Assembly (NCBI GenBank): GCA_963676905.2
Contig: CAXXVE010000001.1
Span: 4,421,788 to 4,485,787 of the forward strand
Direction: 5' to 3'
Origin: Oceanispirochaeta sp963676905
GTDB lineage: Bacteria; Spirochaetota; Spirochaetia; DSM-2461
DNA: 64,000 nt
Each line of letters opens with the position of its first letter. Within the stretch, counting starts at the first letter, position 1. The notes below the pieces were generated by a model that saw only the letters and a program-made list of their open reading frames with translations, did no database searches and had not been told where the DNA came from. The translations under genes and the position numbers were made by a program. Below are positions 50,321-60,137 of this stretch, piece by piece.

Positions 50321-52081
50321 TTACTCAGCTGCCGCATTCTCACCGGCGATTCTGCCGAATACGTTGATATCAGCCAGAGCGTTTCCGCCCAGTCTGTTGG
50401 AGCCGTGTACGCTTCCTGTTGTTTCACCGGCAGCGTAGATCCGGGGAACAGGATTGCCCTTGGTGTCCAGAACCTGAGCCTGGCTGTTGATTCTTATACC
50501 ACCCATGGTGTGGTGAACAGTGGGGACCCGTCCTCCTGCGTAAAAAGGAGGCGTATCCAGTCTCTTGTCAAAGAGGGTTCTGCCGAAGGGGTCGGCTGCG
50601 CCGTCAACAGCGGCATTGAAGTTTTTGACAGCAGCGGTCAGATTGCCCGCATCCACACCCATTTTTTCGGCCAGCTCTTCCAGAGTGTCAGCCATAACGG
50701 CCTTACCCTGCTCAACAAGCTGTGCAGGAGTCTCATTGAAGTTTGTTTTTGAATCGGTTGAAGGAAAGCTGTTTCCATCTACAATCATCCACATAAAGTT
50801 ATCTTCCTGCTCCAGAAGGGCCTCGGTCATGACATCGCGTCTCTCACCCTCATCAACAAATCGGTTACCCTCCAGATTTACAAAGATCCGGTTTCTGGCA
50901 TTCAGAGCCAGTGAGCCCGAAAGGCTGCCTGACTGGGGATCGCCCAGAGGAAGGAGCTGAATAGACTCCATATTGTAGAGAGCCGCGCCGATCTTCTCGG
51001 CCATGGCGATACCGTCACCTGTTGCACCGGGATGGTTGGTAGACTTCAGATTGGTCAGAGAGGGCCACTGAGAATTGAACCTGTCTCTCATCTCTACATT
51101 GTTTCCGAAACCGCCTGAAGCGATAATAACAGCTTTCTCAGCCTGAGCGGTTACAGGACCGTTCAGTCCCTGAGCCGCTACGACCTGAGGTCCTTCATCG
51201 TAGAGGTGAATATCAGTGGCTCTGGTGTCGGTAAGCACTGTGACGCTGTCATTGCCGTCGATGTACTCCATGTAGGCATCAAAATAACCTATGCCGAGGG
51301 GTTTTACAGGCTTGTGAGCTCTGGGCCAGAGGCCTCCGAGTACTGTAAAAAGCTTGTCCTCAAACTCCATCCCAAGGCTTTCCAGCCACTGAATGCCCGG
51401 ATATGCATTGTCCACAAGGGCTCTGACTACTTCCGGTTCGCCCAGATTGTCGCCGCCGGTCAGGGTCTGCTCATAGTGAAGATCCAGAGAGTCTTCGATT
51501 CCCTGGGGAATATGTCTGTCCGGGTCTACCGCATTGTATCCAGAACCGGAGATCATTGTATTTCCGCCAATCTGGGGCATCTTTTCAAGAACAATAACGC
51601 TGGCTCCGTTCTGGCTGGCAGAGACGGCAGCCGCAAGACCGGCTCCCCCTGCTCCGATAATGACCACATCGGCGCTAATGATTTCAGTTGCCGCACTCAC
51701 AGCATCCGCTTCAGCATTGCCTGAAGAGAGAGCCGAAATGTCCCCGGCCTGTTCAACGGCTGCTGCAACGGCGCCGATAATAGCACCGCTTGAGATGGTC
51801 GCACCACCAACTGTGTCAACATCAAGGGATTGTGCCTTGATAATGGCTGCGGGAATTCTTTCAAATGCAGCATCAGAAAGGCCAGGGGTCTCATGGTTTT
51901 CAATAATTGAGATCTCTTTGATACTGTTTTTGTCCACTGTTACATCGACAACAACATCCTTACCGTAGATTCCGGGCGCTCCGCCGCGGTAGGTTCCGGC
52001 TTCAAAACTGGACTTGCTACCGCATCCTGTAAATGAGACAACAAGGAGTGAGATCAAAATAATAGGTATAAATCTTTTCAC
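50321..52081 (-). CDS. FMN/FAD flavoprotein reductase lipoprotein, one FMN domain
   Basis: 586 residues. Lipoprotein signal to FTGCGS (residues 17-22); one FMN-binding domain with VGGATISSGAIIGA (about 93-106), the expected flavinylation site; then a fumarate reductase-type FAD domain (VVIIGAGGAGLAAAVSAS, about 139; RFVDEGERRDVMTEAL with the catalytic arginine; HHTMGGI; GSNRLGGNALADI). Compared with the 816-residue protein it has a single, intact FMN domain. All catalytic signatures of fumarate reductase-like enzymes are kept. It probably reduces an unsaturated acid outside the cytoplasmic membrane. Confidence 0.9.
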   Translation of the reverse strand: MKRFIPIILISLLVVSFTGCGSKSSFEAGTYRGGAPGIYGKDVVVDVTVDKNSIKEISIIENHETPGLSDAAFERIPAAIIKAQSLDVDTVGGATISSGAIIGAVAAAVEQAGDISALSSGNAEADAVSAATEIISADVVIIGAGGAGLAAAVSASQNGASVIVLEKMPQIGGNTMISGSGYNAVDPDRHIPQGIEDSLDLHYEQTLTGGDNLGEPEVVRALVDNAYPGIQWLESLGMEFEDKLFTVLGGLWPRAHKPVKPLGIGYFDAYMEYIDGNDSVTVLTDTRATDIHLYDEGPQVVAAQGLNGPVTAQAEKAVIIASGGFGNNVEMRDRFNSQWPSLTNLKSTNHPGATGDGIAMAEKIGAALYNMESIQLLPLGDPQSGSLSGSLALNARNRIFVNLEGNRFVDEGERRDVMTEALLEQEDNFMWMIVDGNSFPSTDSKTNFNETPAQLVEQGKAVMADTLEELAEKMGVDAGNLTAAVKNFNAAVDGAADPFGRTLFDKRLDTPPFYAGGRVPTVHHTMGGIRINSQAQVLDTKGNPVPRIYAAGETTGSVHGSNRLGGNALADINVFGRIAGENAAAE

Positions 52082-52316
52082 TTAAAAATCCTGATAGTTT
52101 TTTTTGGAACGGCAGTTCCAACTGATGAATCTACACCAAAATGAACATCATTCAATATGCAGTATGTGTAATTTGTATAGAGATATATCACAGAAACTCT
52201 CCACACTGACAGAGCCGTGTTTCCACAAGGATCTCAGACCCGGGAAAAAAATTAGACAAATGCCTCCGGGTCTCCTACCATTGATACTACAGTCTTTACA
52301 TGGTTCAGGAGGAAAT

Positions 52317-53144
52317 ATGGCACAGATCAGTGGAAAAACCGCTCTTGTCACAGGGGCTTCATCGGGAATAGGAAAATCGACAGTAGAAGCTCTTCTCAAA
52401 GAGGGAGTCACAGTCTATGCCGCAGCAAGAAGAGTGGAAATGATGGAGGATCTGGCAAGCTGGGGAGCCTTCGTTCTTGCAATGGATGTGACTGATGAGG
52501 ACTCCCTTAAAAAGGGTGTGGAGAGAATACTCTCGGAATCCGGGTCTGTGGACATTCTGATAAACAATGCGGGGTACGGCTCCTACGGCGCCCTGGAGGA
52601 TGTCCCCATGGAGGAGGCACGCCGGCAGTTTGAAGTCAACATTTTCGGCCTGGCTCGTCTTACCCAGCTGGTTCTTCCCGGAATGAGAGAGAGGGGTTAT
52701 GGAAAGATAGTGAACATATCTTCCATCGGCGGGAAAATCTACACACCCTTCGGTGCCTGGTATCATGCGACCAAACACGCCCTTGAAGGACTCTCGGACT
52801 GCCTCCGGCTGGAAGCCTCCCCCTTTGGGATTGATGTGATTATAGTTGAACCCGGTGGCATTGCCACCGAGTGGGGTGCCATCTCCGCAGACAACCTTAA
52901 GAAGACCTCAGCCTCAGGAGCCTACAATAAGCAGGCAGGCAGGACTGCTGAAAAAATGAAAGCACTCTATGAAGGAAAGAGAGTCAGTCCCCCGTCGGTG
53001 ATATCCCGGACGATTCTGAAATCCCTTAAAGCCCGAAGACCCAGGACCCGTTACAACGCGGGATATCTTTCAGGCTCCGCCCTTCTGATGCGCCGAATAC
53101 TCAGCGACCGTCTGTTCGACAGGATAGCTTTGACAATGGCATAA
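52317..53144 (+). CDS. short-chain dehydrogenase/reductase
   Basis: 275 residues from the ATG at 52317, which is preceded by AGGAGG; the open frame starts 213 bases earlier but that part is not SDR-like. The NAD(P) loop is TGASSGIG (about residues 12-19), NNAGYGSYG follows, and the catalytic serine and YHATK (about 145-149, Y and K) are present. It is a classical SDR of the group acting on steroids, fatty or other alcohols. The 235-base upstream region holds the promoter but no other gene that I can support. No clear neighbour link. Confidence 0.9.
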   Translation: MAQISGKTALVTGASSGIGKSTVEALLKEGVTVYAAARRVEMMEDLASWGAFVLAMDVTDEDSLKKGVERILSESGSVDILINNAGYGSYGALEDVPMEEARRQFEVNIFGLARLTQLVLPGMRERGYGKIVNISSIGGKIYTPFGAWYHATKHALEGLSDCLRLEASPFGIDVIIVEPGGIATEWGAISADNLKKTSASGAYNKQAGRTAEKMKALYEGKRVSPPSVISRTILKSLKARRPRTRYNAGYLSGSALLMRRILSDRLFDRIALTMA

Positions 53145-53358
53145 AGCCGATGAAAGGCCTTCTACACCCTTCCAATAAACCTCATTGTTCATTTTGCCAG
53201 GGTTCTGGATAACACCATTCGCATCGCCTTAAGTCACTTATCTTTCATCAAAAAAGACAAAATTCATTCCATTTATAATTACTTTTCGATAAAAATAAAC
53301 AGAATACACAGGCTCATCTATTCAATTAAAAGCGTTTTAATTTATAATATCGCCAAGA

Positions 53359-54360
53359 GTGAACTTCTTTCAAAAAACTTTAAATACCATTTTAAAATCA
53401 GCGTTCATATTTATTTTTTCGTGTCTACTGACCTTTTTGAACACACATACGCTGTCAGCCTCAGAAACCGTTTTCCATCAATTTTCTACGGAGGATTCAG
53501 GAAACCGGCTGGATCTGAAGGAATTCCTCTATCTCTCTATTTCGGTGGAGCTTTTGAAGTACGGCTTGTCCAGCACCAAATCAGTCAAAGGCAGCGACTA
53601 TACTCTGAAAATTGACTACCAGCAGGAAGGCAATGATGTTCAAATCGACCTTGCTCTTATTGAAGGAAGGAAGTCTCTGGGCACTGCAACTATTGAGTCA
53701 TCCATTGACAGTACATTCCGAAATAAGATCGGTGATGGTGTAAACCGCCTCATAACTGATTCACAAATTGGGGAGAGTACAGTCCGCAGGAAAAATGAAG
53801 CCACAATCGGAGATGTTATTGATCTGGAGGATTCAAGGCCCTATGTCAGCTCAGGCGGCTATCTGAGAGAAAATAACAGCTTCGGGATCGAAGTGGGCCT
53901 GGCTCCGGGAGCCCAGTTCTACCTTGGAGAGTTTTCAGACTATGTGTCATGGGGGCTCAACGGAAGGATCAGTCTCTCATTTATCTGGCTGAGAGAGAAG
54001 CAGATATTCGGTCTTGCCCTGACGGCCTGGGGAAGCAGGGGATTTAACGGTGAGTTCGCCGAGGGCGGCCCCCTGTATCTGAGCAGTGCTGGAGGAAAGT
54101 TTATGTGGGGACTGCGAACAGGAGCAGCCCAGTTTATAGCTGTTTATGGAGAGGGAGGCGTGGCGCCCCTCTTTTTGATCGGCCAGGATAAAGAGGTACT
54201 TGTACAGACCTGTCCCTATTTTGAAGCCGGACTTGACTTCAGGGTAGTGAAAGTTCTGAACTTTTACATCGATTTAAGCCTTGCATACAGGGCAATACTG
54301 GAGAAGGATCTGATGATATCAAGCATTGAACCATCTGTCTCCTTTAATTTTGAATTATGA
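53359..54360 (+). CDS. exported protein, probable outer-membrane beta barrel
   Basis: 333 residues. A hydrophobic N-terminal segment (residues 12-32, FIFIFSCLLTFLNTHTLSA) is a probable signal peptide. The first third (VFHQFSTEDSGNR, YTLKIDYQQEGNDVQIDLALIE) is like a periplasmic lipoprotein domain; the last half is made of alternating short strands with glycine and aromatic residues (WGLNGRISLSFIWLREKQIFGLALTAWGSRG) and ends in -FNFEL, as in outer-membrane barrels. The lipoprotein gene starts within its stop (ATGA). Function unknown; the pair may form an envelope complex. Confidence 0.6.
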   Translation: MNFFQKTLNTILKSAFIFIFSCLLTFLNTHTLSASETVFHQFSTEDSGNRLDLKEFLYLSISVELLKYGLSSTKSVKGSDYTLKIDYQQEGNDVQIDLALIEGRKSLGTATIESSIDSTFRNKIGDGVNRLITDSQIGESTVRRKNEATIGDVIDLEDSRPYVSSGGYLRENNSFGIEVGLAPGAQFYLGEFSDYVSWGLNGRISLSFIWLREKQIFGLALTAWGSRGFNGEFAEGGPLYLSSAGGKFMWGLRTGAAQFIAVYGEGGVAPLFLIGQDKEVLVQTCPYFEAGLDFRVVKVLNFYIDLSLAYRAILEKDLMISSIEPSVSFNFEL

Positions 54361-55001
54361 AGATGAAAAAGAACCATTTATTTACAGCACTGATTATCCT
54401 CATCCTGACAGCCTGTCAGGAATTTTCTGTGATGGGGGCCTTCCGTCTTAATACATCATCTACAGAGGCCTTGACCCTTGATCTTGAGAGAACACGCCTG
54501 CCCCAGTGGGGTTCAATGACACTGACTCCCACAGGAGGAACTCCTCCCTACAAATACTCCGTGGTGGAGAATGATCTGTTTTATATGGCAGACTGGAGCA
54601 GTATCGGAGAATTTGCAGACAACACATTTACAGCACATGCCGCTGTAGGACGGGTTGATATTGTTCTGCAGGACAGCGCCGGCAGGAGTGTCAGGAAGGA
54701 ACTTATCATTCGCCCCCCCGCCCCGTCGAATCTTAGCATTGAGCCGCCTTCAGGAAATGATATTGTTATCAACTGGGACTTTTCAGCAGATCTTGAAGAC
54801 ATGATGAGTGTATTTATTCTGACACGGAAGATCGAGGGAGTCACTGAAACAACAGAAATTGAGATTACCAAAACCCAGAGGACCTACACAGACAGCGGTG
54901 TCGCCGAGGGGAATTACACATATGAGATAAATACAAAGGCTTTAACAGATACAAGCTATTTTAATTCAGAGAAACCTGCCTCAGCATCAACCACAATTTA
55001 A
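54357..55001 (+). CDS. lipoprotein with Ig/fibronectin-like domains
   Basis: 214 residues. Lipobox LTACQE at about residues 18-23 after a hydrophobic signal. Two beta-sandwich regions follow: a TPTGGTPPYKYSVVEND-type repeat (about 60-75), as in Ig-like adhesin domains, and a fibronectin type III-like domain from about residue 120 (PAPSNLSIEPPSGNDIVINWDF and YTYEINTKAL). It overlaps the barrel gene and is probably bound to the same membrane. Confidence 0.75.
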   Translation: MKMKKNHLFTALIILILTACQEFSVMGAFRLNTSSTEALTLDLERTRLPQWGSMTLTPTGGTPPYKYSVVENDLFYMADWSSIGEFADNTFTAHAAVGRVDIVLQDSAGRSVRKELIIRPPAPSNLSIEPPSGNDIVINWDFSADLEDMMSVFILTRKIEGVTETTEIEITKTQRTYTDSGVAEGNYTYEINTKALTDTSYFNSEKPASASTTI

Positions 55002-55013
55002 TGCCTGCCATTT

Positions 55014-55895
55014 TCAGGGGGAGTTCGATTCCAGCCTGTCCAGAACCTTTTCATAAGCATTCTGAGCCCCTTTGGAGCGTTCAATACTTCTGATTTTCTC
55101 AATAAAATCGCTCAGATCCTGATTCAGTTCGGGATACTGCTCCCTTATTTCAGGAAGATTCAGTATAACTCCTACAAGTTCATACCTTGTAAGATATCTG
55201 ATATCGATAATATCCTGCCCGTCCAGAGCGGCAGACTCCTCCCGGACAGACTCTTTCAGTCCCTCAAACTCCGAGACAAGAGCTGAATTGCGGCTGTTAA
55301 CCAAACTCAGATCCCTCTCGAAACGGGATCTATCGGCTGTAAGAGTATCTTCAAGGCTGTTTCTGTCGGCCACAAGAAAACCGACCTGGTCCTTAAGTTG
55401 ATCAATGACAACCTGATCGGCCTTCTCCTTTCTTCTCAGTTCAATCAGTTCCTGACGGTTGAAGTTATCCGAAAGAGACAGGCGGCGGACGATAAGAGGG
55501 GCGGTATCAATCTCATCCTGAATATCTGCTGAAATATCAATGGGAATATCCAGAGTCATTTGATCAAGGATTTTGTCTCTCTCGGCCTCGGCTGTATGAA
55601 TCCGTTCTTCAATTTCACGGAGGGCCGACTCACCGAATGCCTCTTTTTTAAGTTTTTCATACTGATCTCTCAGGCGCTGAATCTCCTGGTTCTTGCTTTC
55701 AAGCTCTTCTTCCGCCTGGTTTTTCATTATCTGAAGCAGGTGCCATTCTGTTGTAATATAACGGTTTTCCTTCAGAGAGGCTTCCTGTATCCTGTTCTGG
55801 TACCGGAAACGTCCGTATGCTGCAATAAAAATGAATACAAACAGCAGAGAGAGATTGAAAATCAGAATCATCCTGAAGGTTCTGTCAGTCTGCAA
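55014..55895 (-). CDS. membrane-anchored coiled-coil protein
   Basis: 293 residues: an N-terminal transmembrane helix (residues 9-27) and then an almost continuous heptad-like, glutamate/lysine/arginine-rich coiled coil (about 40-230), ending in a short C-terminal segment (EIREQYPELNQDLSDFIEKIRS). No enzymatic motif. Such proteins act as spacers or scaffolds in the envelope or cytoskeleton. It is divergent from the HD-GYP gene and convergent with the lipoprotein gene. Confidence 0.7.
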   Translation of the reverse strand: MQTDRTFRMILIFNLSLLFVFIFIAAYGRFRYQNRIQEASLKENRYITTEWHLLQIMKNQAEEELESKNQEIQRLRDQYEKLKKEAFGESALREIEERIHTAEAERDKILDQMTLDIPIDISADIQDEIDTAPLIVRRLSLSDNFNRQELIELRRKEKADQVVIDQLKDQVGFLVADRNSLEDTLTADRSRFERDLSLVNSRNSALVSEFEGLKESVREESAALDGQDIIDIRYLTRYELVGVILNLPEIREQYPELNQDLSDFIEKIRSIERSKGAQNAYEKVLDRLESNSP

Positions 55896-55969
55896 ATGGA
55901 TTTCTCCAAAGAAAGGGATTTAATCAATATATACCAGAATATTATAAAAAATTATAGTACAATAATCCA

Positions 55970-57355
55970 GTGAACAGATTCCTCGGCATCCGCTACTCAC
56001 TTATCCTAATGCTTCTCCCTCTGGTACTTGTAATCATTATTCTGACCGGTCTGTTCAGCGCTTATGAAGCGCGGTCTGCCATAACAGTTCTTGCAAACAG
56101 GCATATTGCCTATAAAGCCGAAGAGCTGCGGGATTTTGCCTACAGTGAATGGGAAACCATCAAATCCCTCGGTCTGGAAGAGAACCTTGAGCTCCAGGAA
56201 ATTGTAGAGGAATCCATTTTTTCATTCTCAAGCTCACTGCTGAGAGAGAGATCAGAGAGTATATTCCTCTTTAACAGCGATAAAGAACTGATTCATGAGA
56301 TCAGCCTGAGCCAGAGGGATTCGGAAGAACTGTCTGACTTTGAGCTGGCTGCTTTTGAATCCGGATGGGTTCAGTTTGCATCGGGCAGTGAGAACCGTGT
56401 GGGAATACTTTTTGAGTTCACCCCTTTCAACTGGTACTTTATCTTCAGTGACTTAAGCAGTACTTTCTTTGCCGAAGTAAGGAATATCGAACGGAACAGC
56501 CTGATTATTCTGTTCGTGGCCCTTCTTTCTGTAATTATTCTTACACCGATGGCTGTCAAACCGATTATACGCCATGTTGAGGATCTCTCAGCCACCGCTC
56601 TTGAAATTACCGAAAACCTTGATCTCTCACGGCGTGTCCAGGTAATACCAAATGACGAAACCGGCCTTCTGGCACTGAGGTTCAACGAGATGCTCGAAGC
56701 CCTGCAGGAGAGTAACAGTGAACTTGAACAGAAAAGGCTTGAAGAGAAGACAGCCAGGGAGGCGGCTGAGGAACAGGAGAGAGAGGCCCTCTTCCTATTA
56801 AGCAGAATATCGGACATCAGGGATGAAAACACAGGAAATCATCTGAAACGGATAGGCCTGTACTCCAGTCTCATAGGGAGCATTCTTGAACTTTCAGATA
56901 AAGAGCAGGACATTCTCCTTCATGCGGCCCCCCTTCATGACATCGGAAAAATAGGTGTTCCCGACTCCATTCTTCTGAAACCTGCCAGTCTGACGGATGA
57001 AGAGTATCTTTTGATGAAAAACCACACGACCATAGGATATGAACTGTTGAAATCCAGCCGAAGCCTCTTTCTGAGGCAGGGGGCTGTGATCGCCTTGAGT
57101 CATCATGAACGATGGGACGGCGGGGGCTATCCTTCCGGATTAAAGGAATCCGAAATACCTCTGTATGGACGGATAGTCAGTATAGTTGATGTTTTTGACG
57201 CTCTTCTGTCTGAGCGTCCCTACAAGGCCCCCATTGCAACGGATAAGGCCTATGAAATGATTGCCTCCCAGAAAGGGAAGCAGTTTGACCCTGATCTGAC
57301 AGACCTGTTTTTGGAGCACTTCGACAGCTTTTGCACGATTCACAAAAACAACTGA
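55970..57355 (+). CDS. membrane HD-GYP protein (c-di-GMP phosphodiesterase)
   Basis: 461 residues, GTG start with no strong ribosome binding site. A transmembrane helix (about 12-32), an extracytoplasmic sensor region, a second helix (about 180-198), a HAMP domain and coiled linker, then the HD-GYP domain: NTGNHLKRIG, HAAPLHDIGKIGVPD (HD at about 323), HHERWDGGGYPSGL (the GYP signature at about 387). It should hydrolyse c-di-GMP and so oppose the GGDEF protein at 36465. Extracellular signal unknown. Confidence 0.92.
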   Translation: MNRFLGIRYSLILMLLPLVLVIIILTGLFSAYEARSAITVLANRHIAYKAEELRDFAYSEWETIKSLGLEENLELQEIVEESIFSFSSSLLRERSESIFLFNSDKELIHEISLSQRDSEELSDFELAAFESGWVQFASGSENRVGILFEFTPFNWYFIFSDLSSTFFAEVRNIERNSLIILFVALLSVIILTPMAVKPIIRHVEDLSATALEITENLDLSRRVQVIPNDETGLLALRFNEMLEALQESNSELEQKRLEEKTAREAAEEQEREALFLLSRISDIRDENTGNHLKRIGLYSSLIGSILELSDKEQDILLHAAPLHDIGKIGVPDSILLKPASLTDEEYLLMKNHTTIGYELLKSSRSLFLRQGAVIALSHHERWDGGGYPSGLKESEIPLYGRIVSIVDVFDALLSERPYKAPIATDKAYEMIASQKGKQFDPDLTDLFLEHFDSFCTIHKNN

Positions 57356-57395
57356 AGCCGAAACGACCTGTACCTGTCTGTCAGATCCAAAAAGA

Positions 57396-58910
57396 TCAGA
57401 TTGACTTCAGACCGGCTGCATGGGCACCGGCTTTGCGTCCCCAGTGAACGAGTCCTATGATAGCTGTTCCCGAACCGGGATAGTAGGGCCCGATCCACCG
57501 ACCGGCATTAAGACCGGCGGCATAGAGGCGGGGAAATACTTCACCTGTGGGAGTCAGTGCCTGGGCATCCTTATTGATTAGAACTCCCCCGATTGCACCC
57601 AGATTGAAAGACACATTCTTATAGGCATAGAACTTTCCGCTTAGGGGAGCAATTCCCGTATTTCTGTCAAAGTCGGGGTCTGTTCCTTTTGCTGAGTTCC
57701 TGTTCCATCTAGCCAGAGTCTCCGAAAGGATTTCACTGTCTGCGCCGATTTTCTTTGCCAGTCCTTCGATGGATGAAGCTTCCAGAACAACTCCATCGGC
57801 AATATCCTTTTTCAGTGACTCGGGTGACCAGCGGGTGAACTTGTCTTTCAGACTTGAATCGGCAAATACCATCCATGTCGGTCCTTTATGCTGTGTGGAC
57901 TGCTGAAAGATGGCTCTGTAGTGGTAGGCATAGGTAGCATCTTCACAAACAAAGCGCTGTCCTTTTTTATTGACAATAAAGTAGGGAAACATGGGTGCTG
58001 CGTTATCTGTGGCCGCACCTGTTTTTCCGCAGAAGTCGATGGTTCCTCCGAATCCACCGATAGCTGCACCGGCAGCGTTGGCCATGCGGATTCCGTCTCC
58101 CGTATCGGTATCGGCACACAGACAGATTTGAGAGTCCAGATCCCAGTACTGCTGGGGGCTGAGTTCCCGGGCCATCTCTTTATTTTTATCGATGCTTCCC
58201 GCTGCCAGAATGACACCCTTGGCGGCCTTCACTGCAATCTCTTTACCATCCTGCTTAACTATAACCCCCTGAACCTCACCGTTCTCTCCCAGAACAAGTA
58301 CGGAGGCTTCGCTGTTGTACTCTACAACAGCCCCATTGGCTTCAGCGGCTTTCAGGAGGGCCTGAGTCAGAATAACACCACCCCCTTCTCCACCGCCGCC
58401 TTCATAGACATGGATTCTGTCGGCGTAGAGGGAGTTGTCGATATAGGGAACATGACAGTGGCCGTACACACGGGTCCACTTCAATCCCATGGCGGTGAGC
58501 CATTCAATATGTCCGGGAGCGCCATAGGCGAGATCCCTTACAAGTTCTTCATCAATGTAACCCTCTCCCGAAGCAGTCCAGAGCTTGAAATGGTTTTCAG
58601 GAGTATCATTCTGATAAGAGGTCAGGGACTTCTGAACAGAGGTGCCCGCAGCCTGCATTACACCTCCTGAATAATTGGTAGTTCCTCCGGGTATCCCCGC
58701 TTTTTCGAGCACAAGAACACTTGCTCCGTCTGCTGCAGCCTGAGCCGCAGCGGCAAGTCCTGCTCCACCGGCTCCTATGATTACAACATCGCTTGTCTTA
58801 TCAAATTTTACGGTATCGCTCTTTCTTGAGCATCCTGTAAGGACGCTGGATGCGGCAACCCCGGCAGCACCGGCGGCGGCAATCTTCAAAAAGGATCGTC
58901 TGGATATCAT
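57396..58910 (-). CDS. Tat-exported FAD-dependent reductase/dehydrogenase lipoprotein
   Basis: 504 residues. The N-terminus has a twin-arginine motif (SRRSFLKIA) and a TGC lipobox (about residues 25-27), so it should be exported folded through Tat and lipidated. No FMN domain. The FAD domain has VVIIGAGGAGLAAAAQAA (about 42-59), GGTTNYSGGVMQA and PGSGTAIIGLVHWG at the end. It lacks the HHTMGG and NRLGGNA motifs and the RD arginine of fumarate reductases, so another substrate is expected (for example a ketosteroid-type or other enoyl compound). The tat genes are upstream on the same strand. Confidence 0.85.
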   Translation of the reverse strand: MISRRSFLKIAAAGAAGVAASSVLTGCSRKSDTVKFDKTSDVVIIGAGGAGLAAAAQAAADGASVLVLEKAGIPGGTTNYSGGVMQAAGTSVQKSLTSYQNDTPENHFKLWTASGEGYIDEELVRDLAYGAPGHIEWLTAMGLKWTRVYGHCHVPYIDNSLYADRIHVYEGGGGEGGGVILTQALLKAAEANGAVVEYNSEASVLVLGENGEVQGVIVKQDGKEIAVKAAKGVILAAGSIDKNKEMARELSPQQYWDLDSQICLCADTDTGDGIRMANAAGAAIGGFGGTIDFCGKTGAATDNAAPMFPYFIVNKKGQRFVCEDATYAYHYRAIFQQSTQHKGPTWMVFADSSLKDKFTRWSPESLKKDIADGVVLEASSIEGLAKKIGADSEILSETLARWNRNSAKGTDPDFDRNTGIAPLSGKFYAYKNVSFNLGAIGGVLINKDAQALTPTGEVFPRLYAAGLNAGRWIGPYYPGSGTAIIGLVHWGRKAGAHAAGLKSI

Positions 58911-59008
58911 TTTATCTTCCTTGTTCTGGTATGATAAAACATTATCGATAATAAATTATCCATGATCAAGAAACATTATGATGCGAGTGTCTCAGGAAAG
59001 GGAATCTC

Positions 59009-59575
59009 TCAGGACTGACGGAAGCAGTGCTCGAAACGCCGGGGCAGATTCTCGTTCATCAGTTCCACCATTTCGGGTATGGGTTCCACCATTCCCTCTT
59101 GTATCCAGAGTTCCATGATTTCAAGGTTTCCCAGAATATAGGACTGAATGATTTTTACATTTTTCCAGTCCTGCAGATCGACCTGATTGTTCCGGAGAAT
59201 TGTAAAGAAGAAGTTGTAGCTTATATCCCTGATATGATTTTTCAGGCAGTTCATATCACGGGAAGAGAGGGCGTTCTGATAGAAGCCAAGATTATCCCGT
59301 ATAACCCCGTAGATGGAACTGACGGCATCATCCCATTCTGTACCCGAATAGAAACTGTAGAGGGAGTCTTCAAGGACACTGTCATAGTAACTGTTCATCA
59401 GGGCATACTTGTCATAGAAGTTACGGTAGAATGTGGAGCGGCTTACACCGGCAAGAGAGACAATCTGCCCGACAGAGATTTTATCAAGAGATTTCTCATT
59501 AACAAGCTCATTCAGAGCCGTATAGAGTCGACTGGTGCTGGGATCAAATTTCTCATACATTTGAAATATCCCCAT
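59009..59575 (-). CDS. TetR/AcrR-family regulator
   Basis: 188 residues. The N-terminal helix-turn-helix is TALNELVNEKSLDKISVGQIVSLAGVSRSTFYRNFYDKY in outline (about residues 17-55), in the usual TetR form; the rest is an all-helical ligand domain. It lies between tatA and the Tat-exported flavoprotein gene on the same strand and probably regulates one or both. An alternative start six codons later (MYEKF) is possible. Confidence 0.88.
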   Translation of the reverse strand: MGIFQMYEKFDPSTSRLYTALNELVNEKSLDKISVGQIVSLAGVSRSTFYRNFYDKYALMNSYYDSVLEDSLYSFYSGTEWDDAVSSIYGVIRDNLGFYQNALSSRDMNCLKNHIRDISYNFFFTILRNNQVDLQDWKNVKIIQSYILGNLEIMELWIQEGMVEPIPEMVELMNENLPRRFEHCFRQS

Positions 59576-59649
59576 ACCCCTGCCGCAGACGGCAAAGGCT
59601 CAGGAAAAAAAATTACCCGGAGACCGGACATCCGCAATAAATGCGGGCA

Positions 59650-59853
59650 TCAGCTCTCTTTTTTCTTTTTCTTTTTATCTTTTTCAGGGGTTTCCTCTTC
59701 AGAGTCCTCTTCAGAATCGTATCCCTCTTTCAGTCCCTTTTCCAGTTCTTTCTTGGCTTGTCCGATGGAACGGGCAAACTTGGGCAGGGCAGAAGCTCCG
59801 AACAATACCAGTCCGGTAGCGGCAATAACAACAATCTCAGTAGTACCGATCAT
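59650..59853 (-). CDS. tatA: TatA-like Tat translocase pore protein
   Basis: 67 residues from the ATG at 59853 (GGAGAA upstream on the minus strand), short for TatA. N-terminal helix with the IGTTEIVVIAATGLVLFG pattern, then the amphipathic helix (ALPKFARSIGQAKKELEKG) and a highly charged tail. It multimerises to form the passage for folded proteins. The gene follows tatB and tatC in order, as a complete minimal Tat set. Confidence 0.9.
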   Translation of the reverse strand: MIGTTEIVVIAATGLVLFGASALPKFARSIGQAKKELEKGLKEGYDSEEDSEEETPEKDKKKKKKES

Positions 59854-59903
59854 ATATATTTCTCCATTATTCAAGGTTTATTAATTCATATGGATCAAAA
59901 GCA

Positions 59904-60137
59904 TTAGTCAACAGACTTATCCTCTTTTGAGCCATTATTGTCGCTTTTATCAGGAGTTTCAAGATCCTTCAGAGACTCAAGGGAATTCATTTCCTTCATA
60001 AATGCATCCCTGTAGCTCCTGAGAGTTCCCAGAAATTTCCCGGCTTTCCGGGCCAGCACAGGCAGATCTTTTGGACGGACAACAAGAAGTGCAATGACAA
60101 GTACGGCAATGATTTCGGTCCCACCCATATTAAACAT
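59904..60137 (-). CDS. tatB: TatB-like Tat translocase subunit
   Basis: 77 residues with AAGGAGG before the ATG. The first residues (GGTEIIAVLVIALLVVRPKDLPVLARKAGKFLGTLR) have the TatB form, including the glutamate in the helix and the P-x-x-L-P after it, and a longer amphipathic helix than TatA. It overlaps the end of tatC by 8 bases. Together with TatC it recognises the twin-arginine signal. The TatA/TatB split in this phylum is not always clear, so it could be a second TatA. Confidence 0.8.
   Translation of the reverse strand: MFNMGGTEIIAVLVIALLVVRPKDLPVLARKAGKFLGTLRSYRDAFMKEMNSLESLKDLETPDKSDNNGSKEDKSVD

Noticed and set aside
52104..52316. 71-codon N-terminal extension of the SDR
   Set aside because: It does not look like protein and the ATG at 52317 has AGGAGG directly before it.
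57888..58670. Plus-strand open frame of 260 codons
   Set aside because: Antisense to the Tat-exported flavoprotein; no start signals or protein-like features.
59027..59884. Plus-strand open frame of 285 codons
   Set aside because: Antisense to tetR and tatA, both of which have strong family matches.
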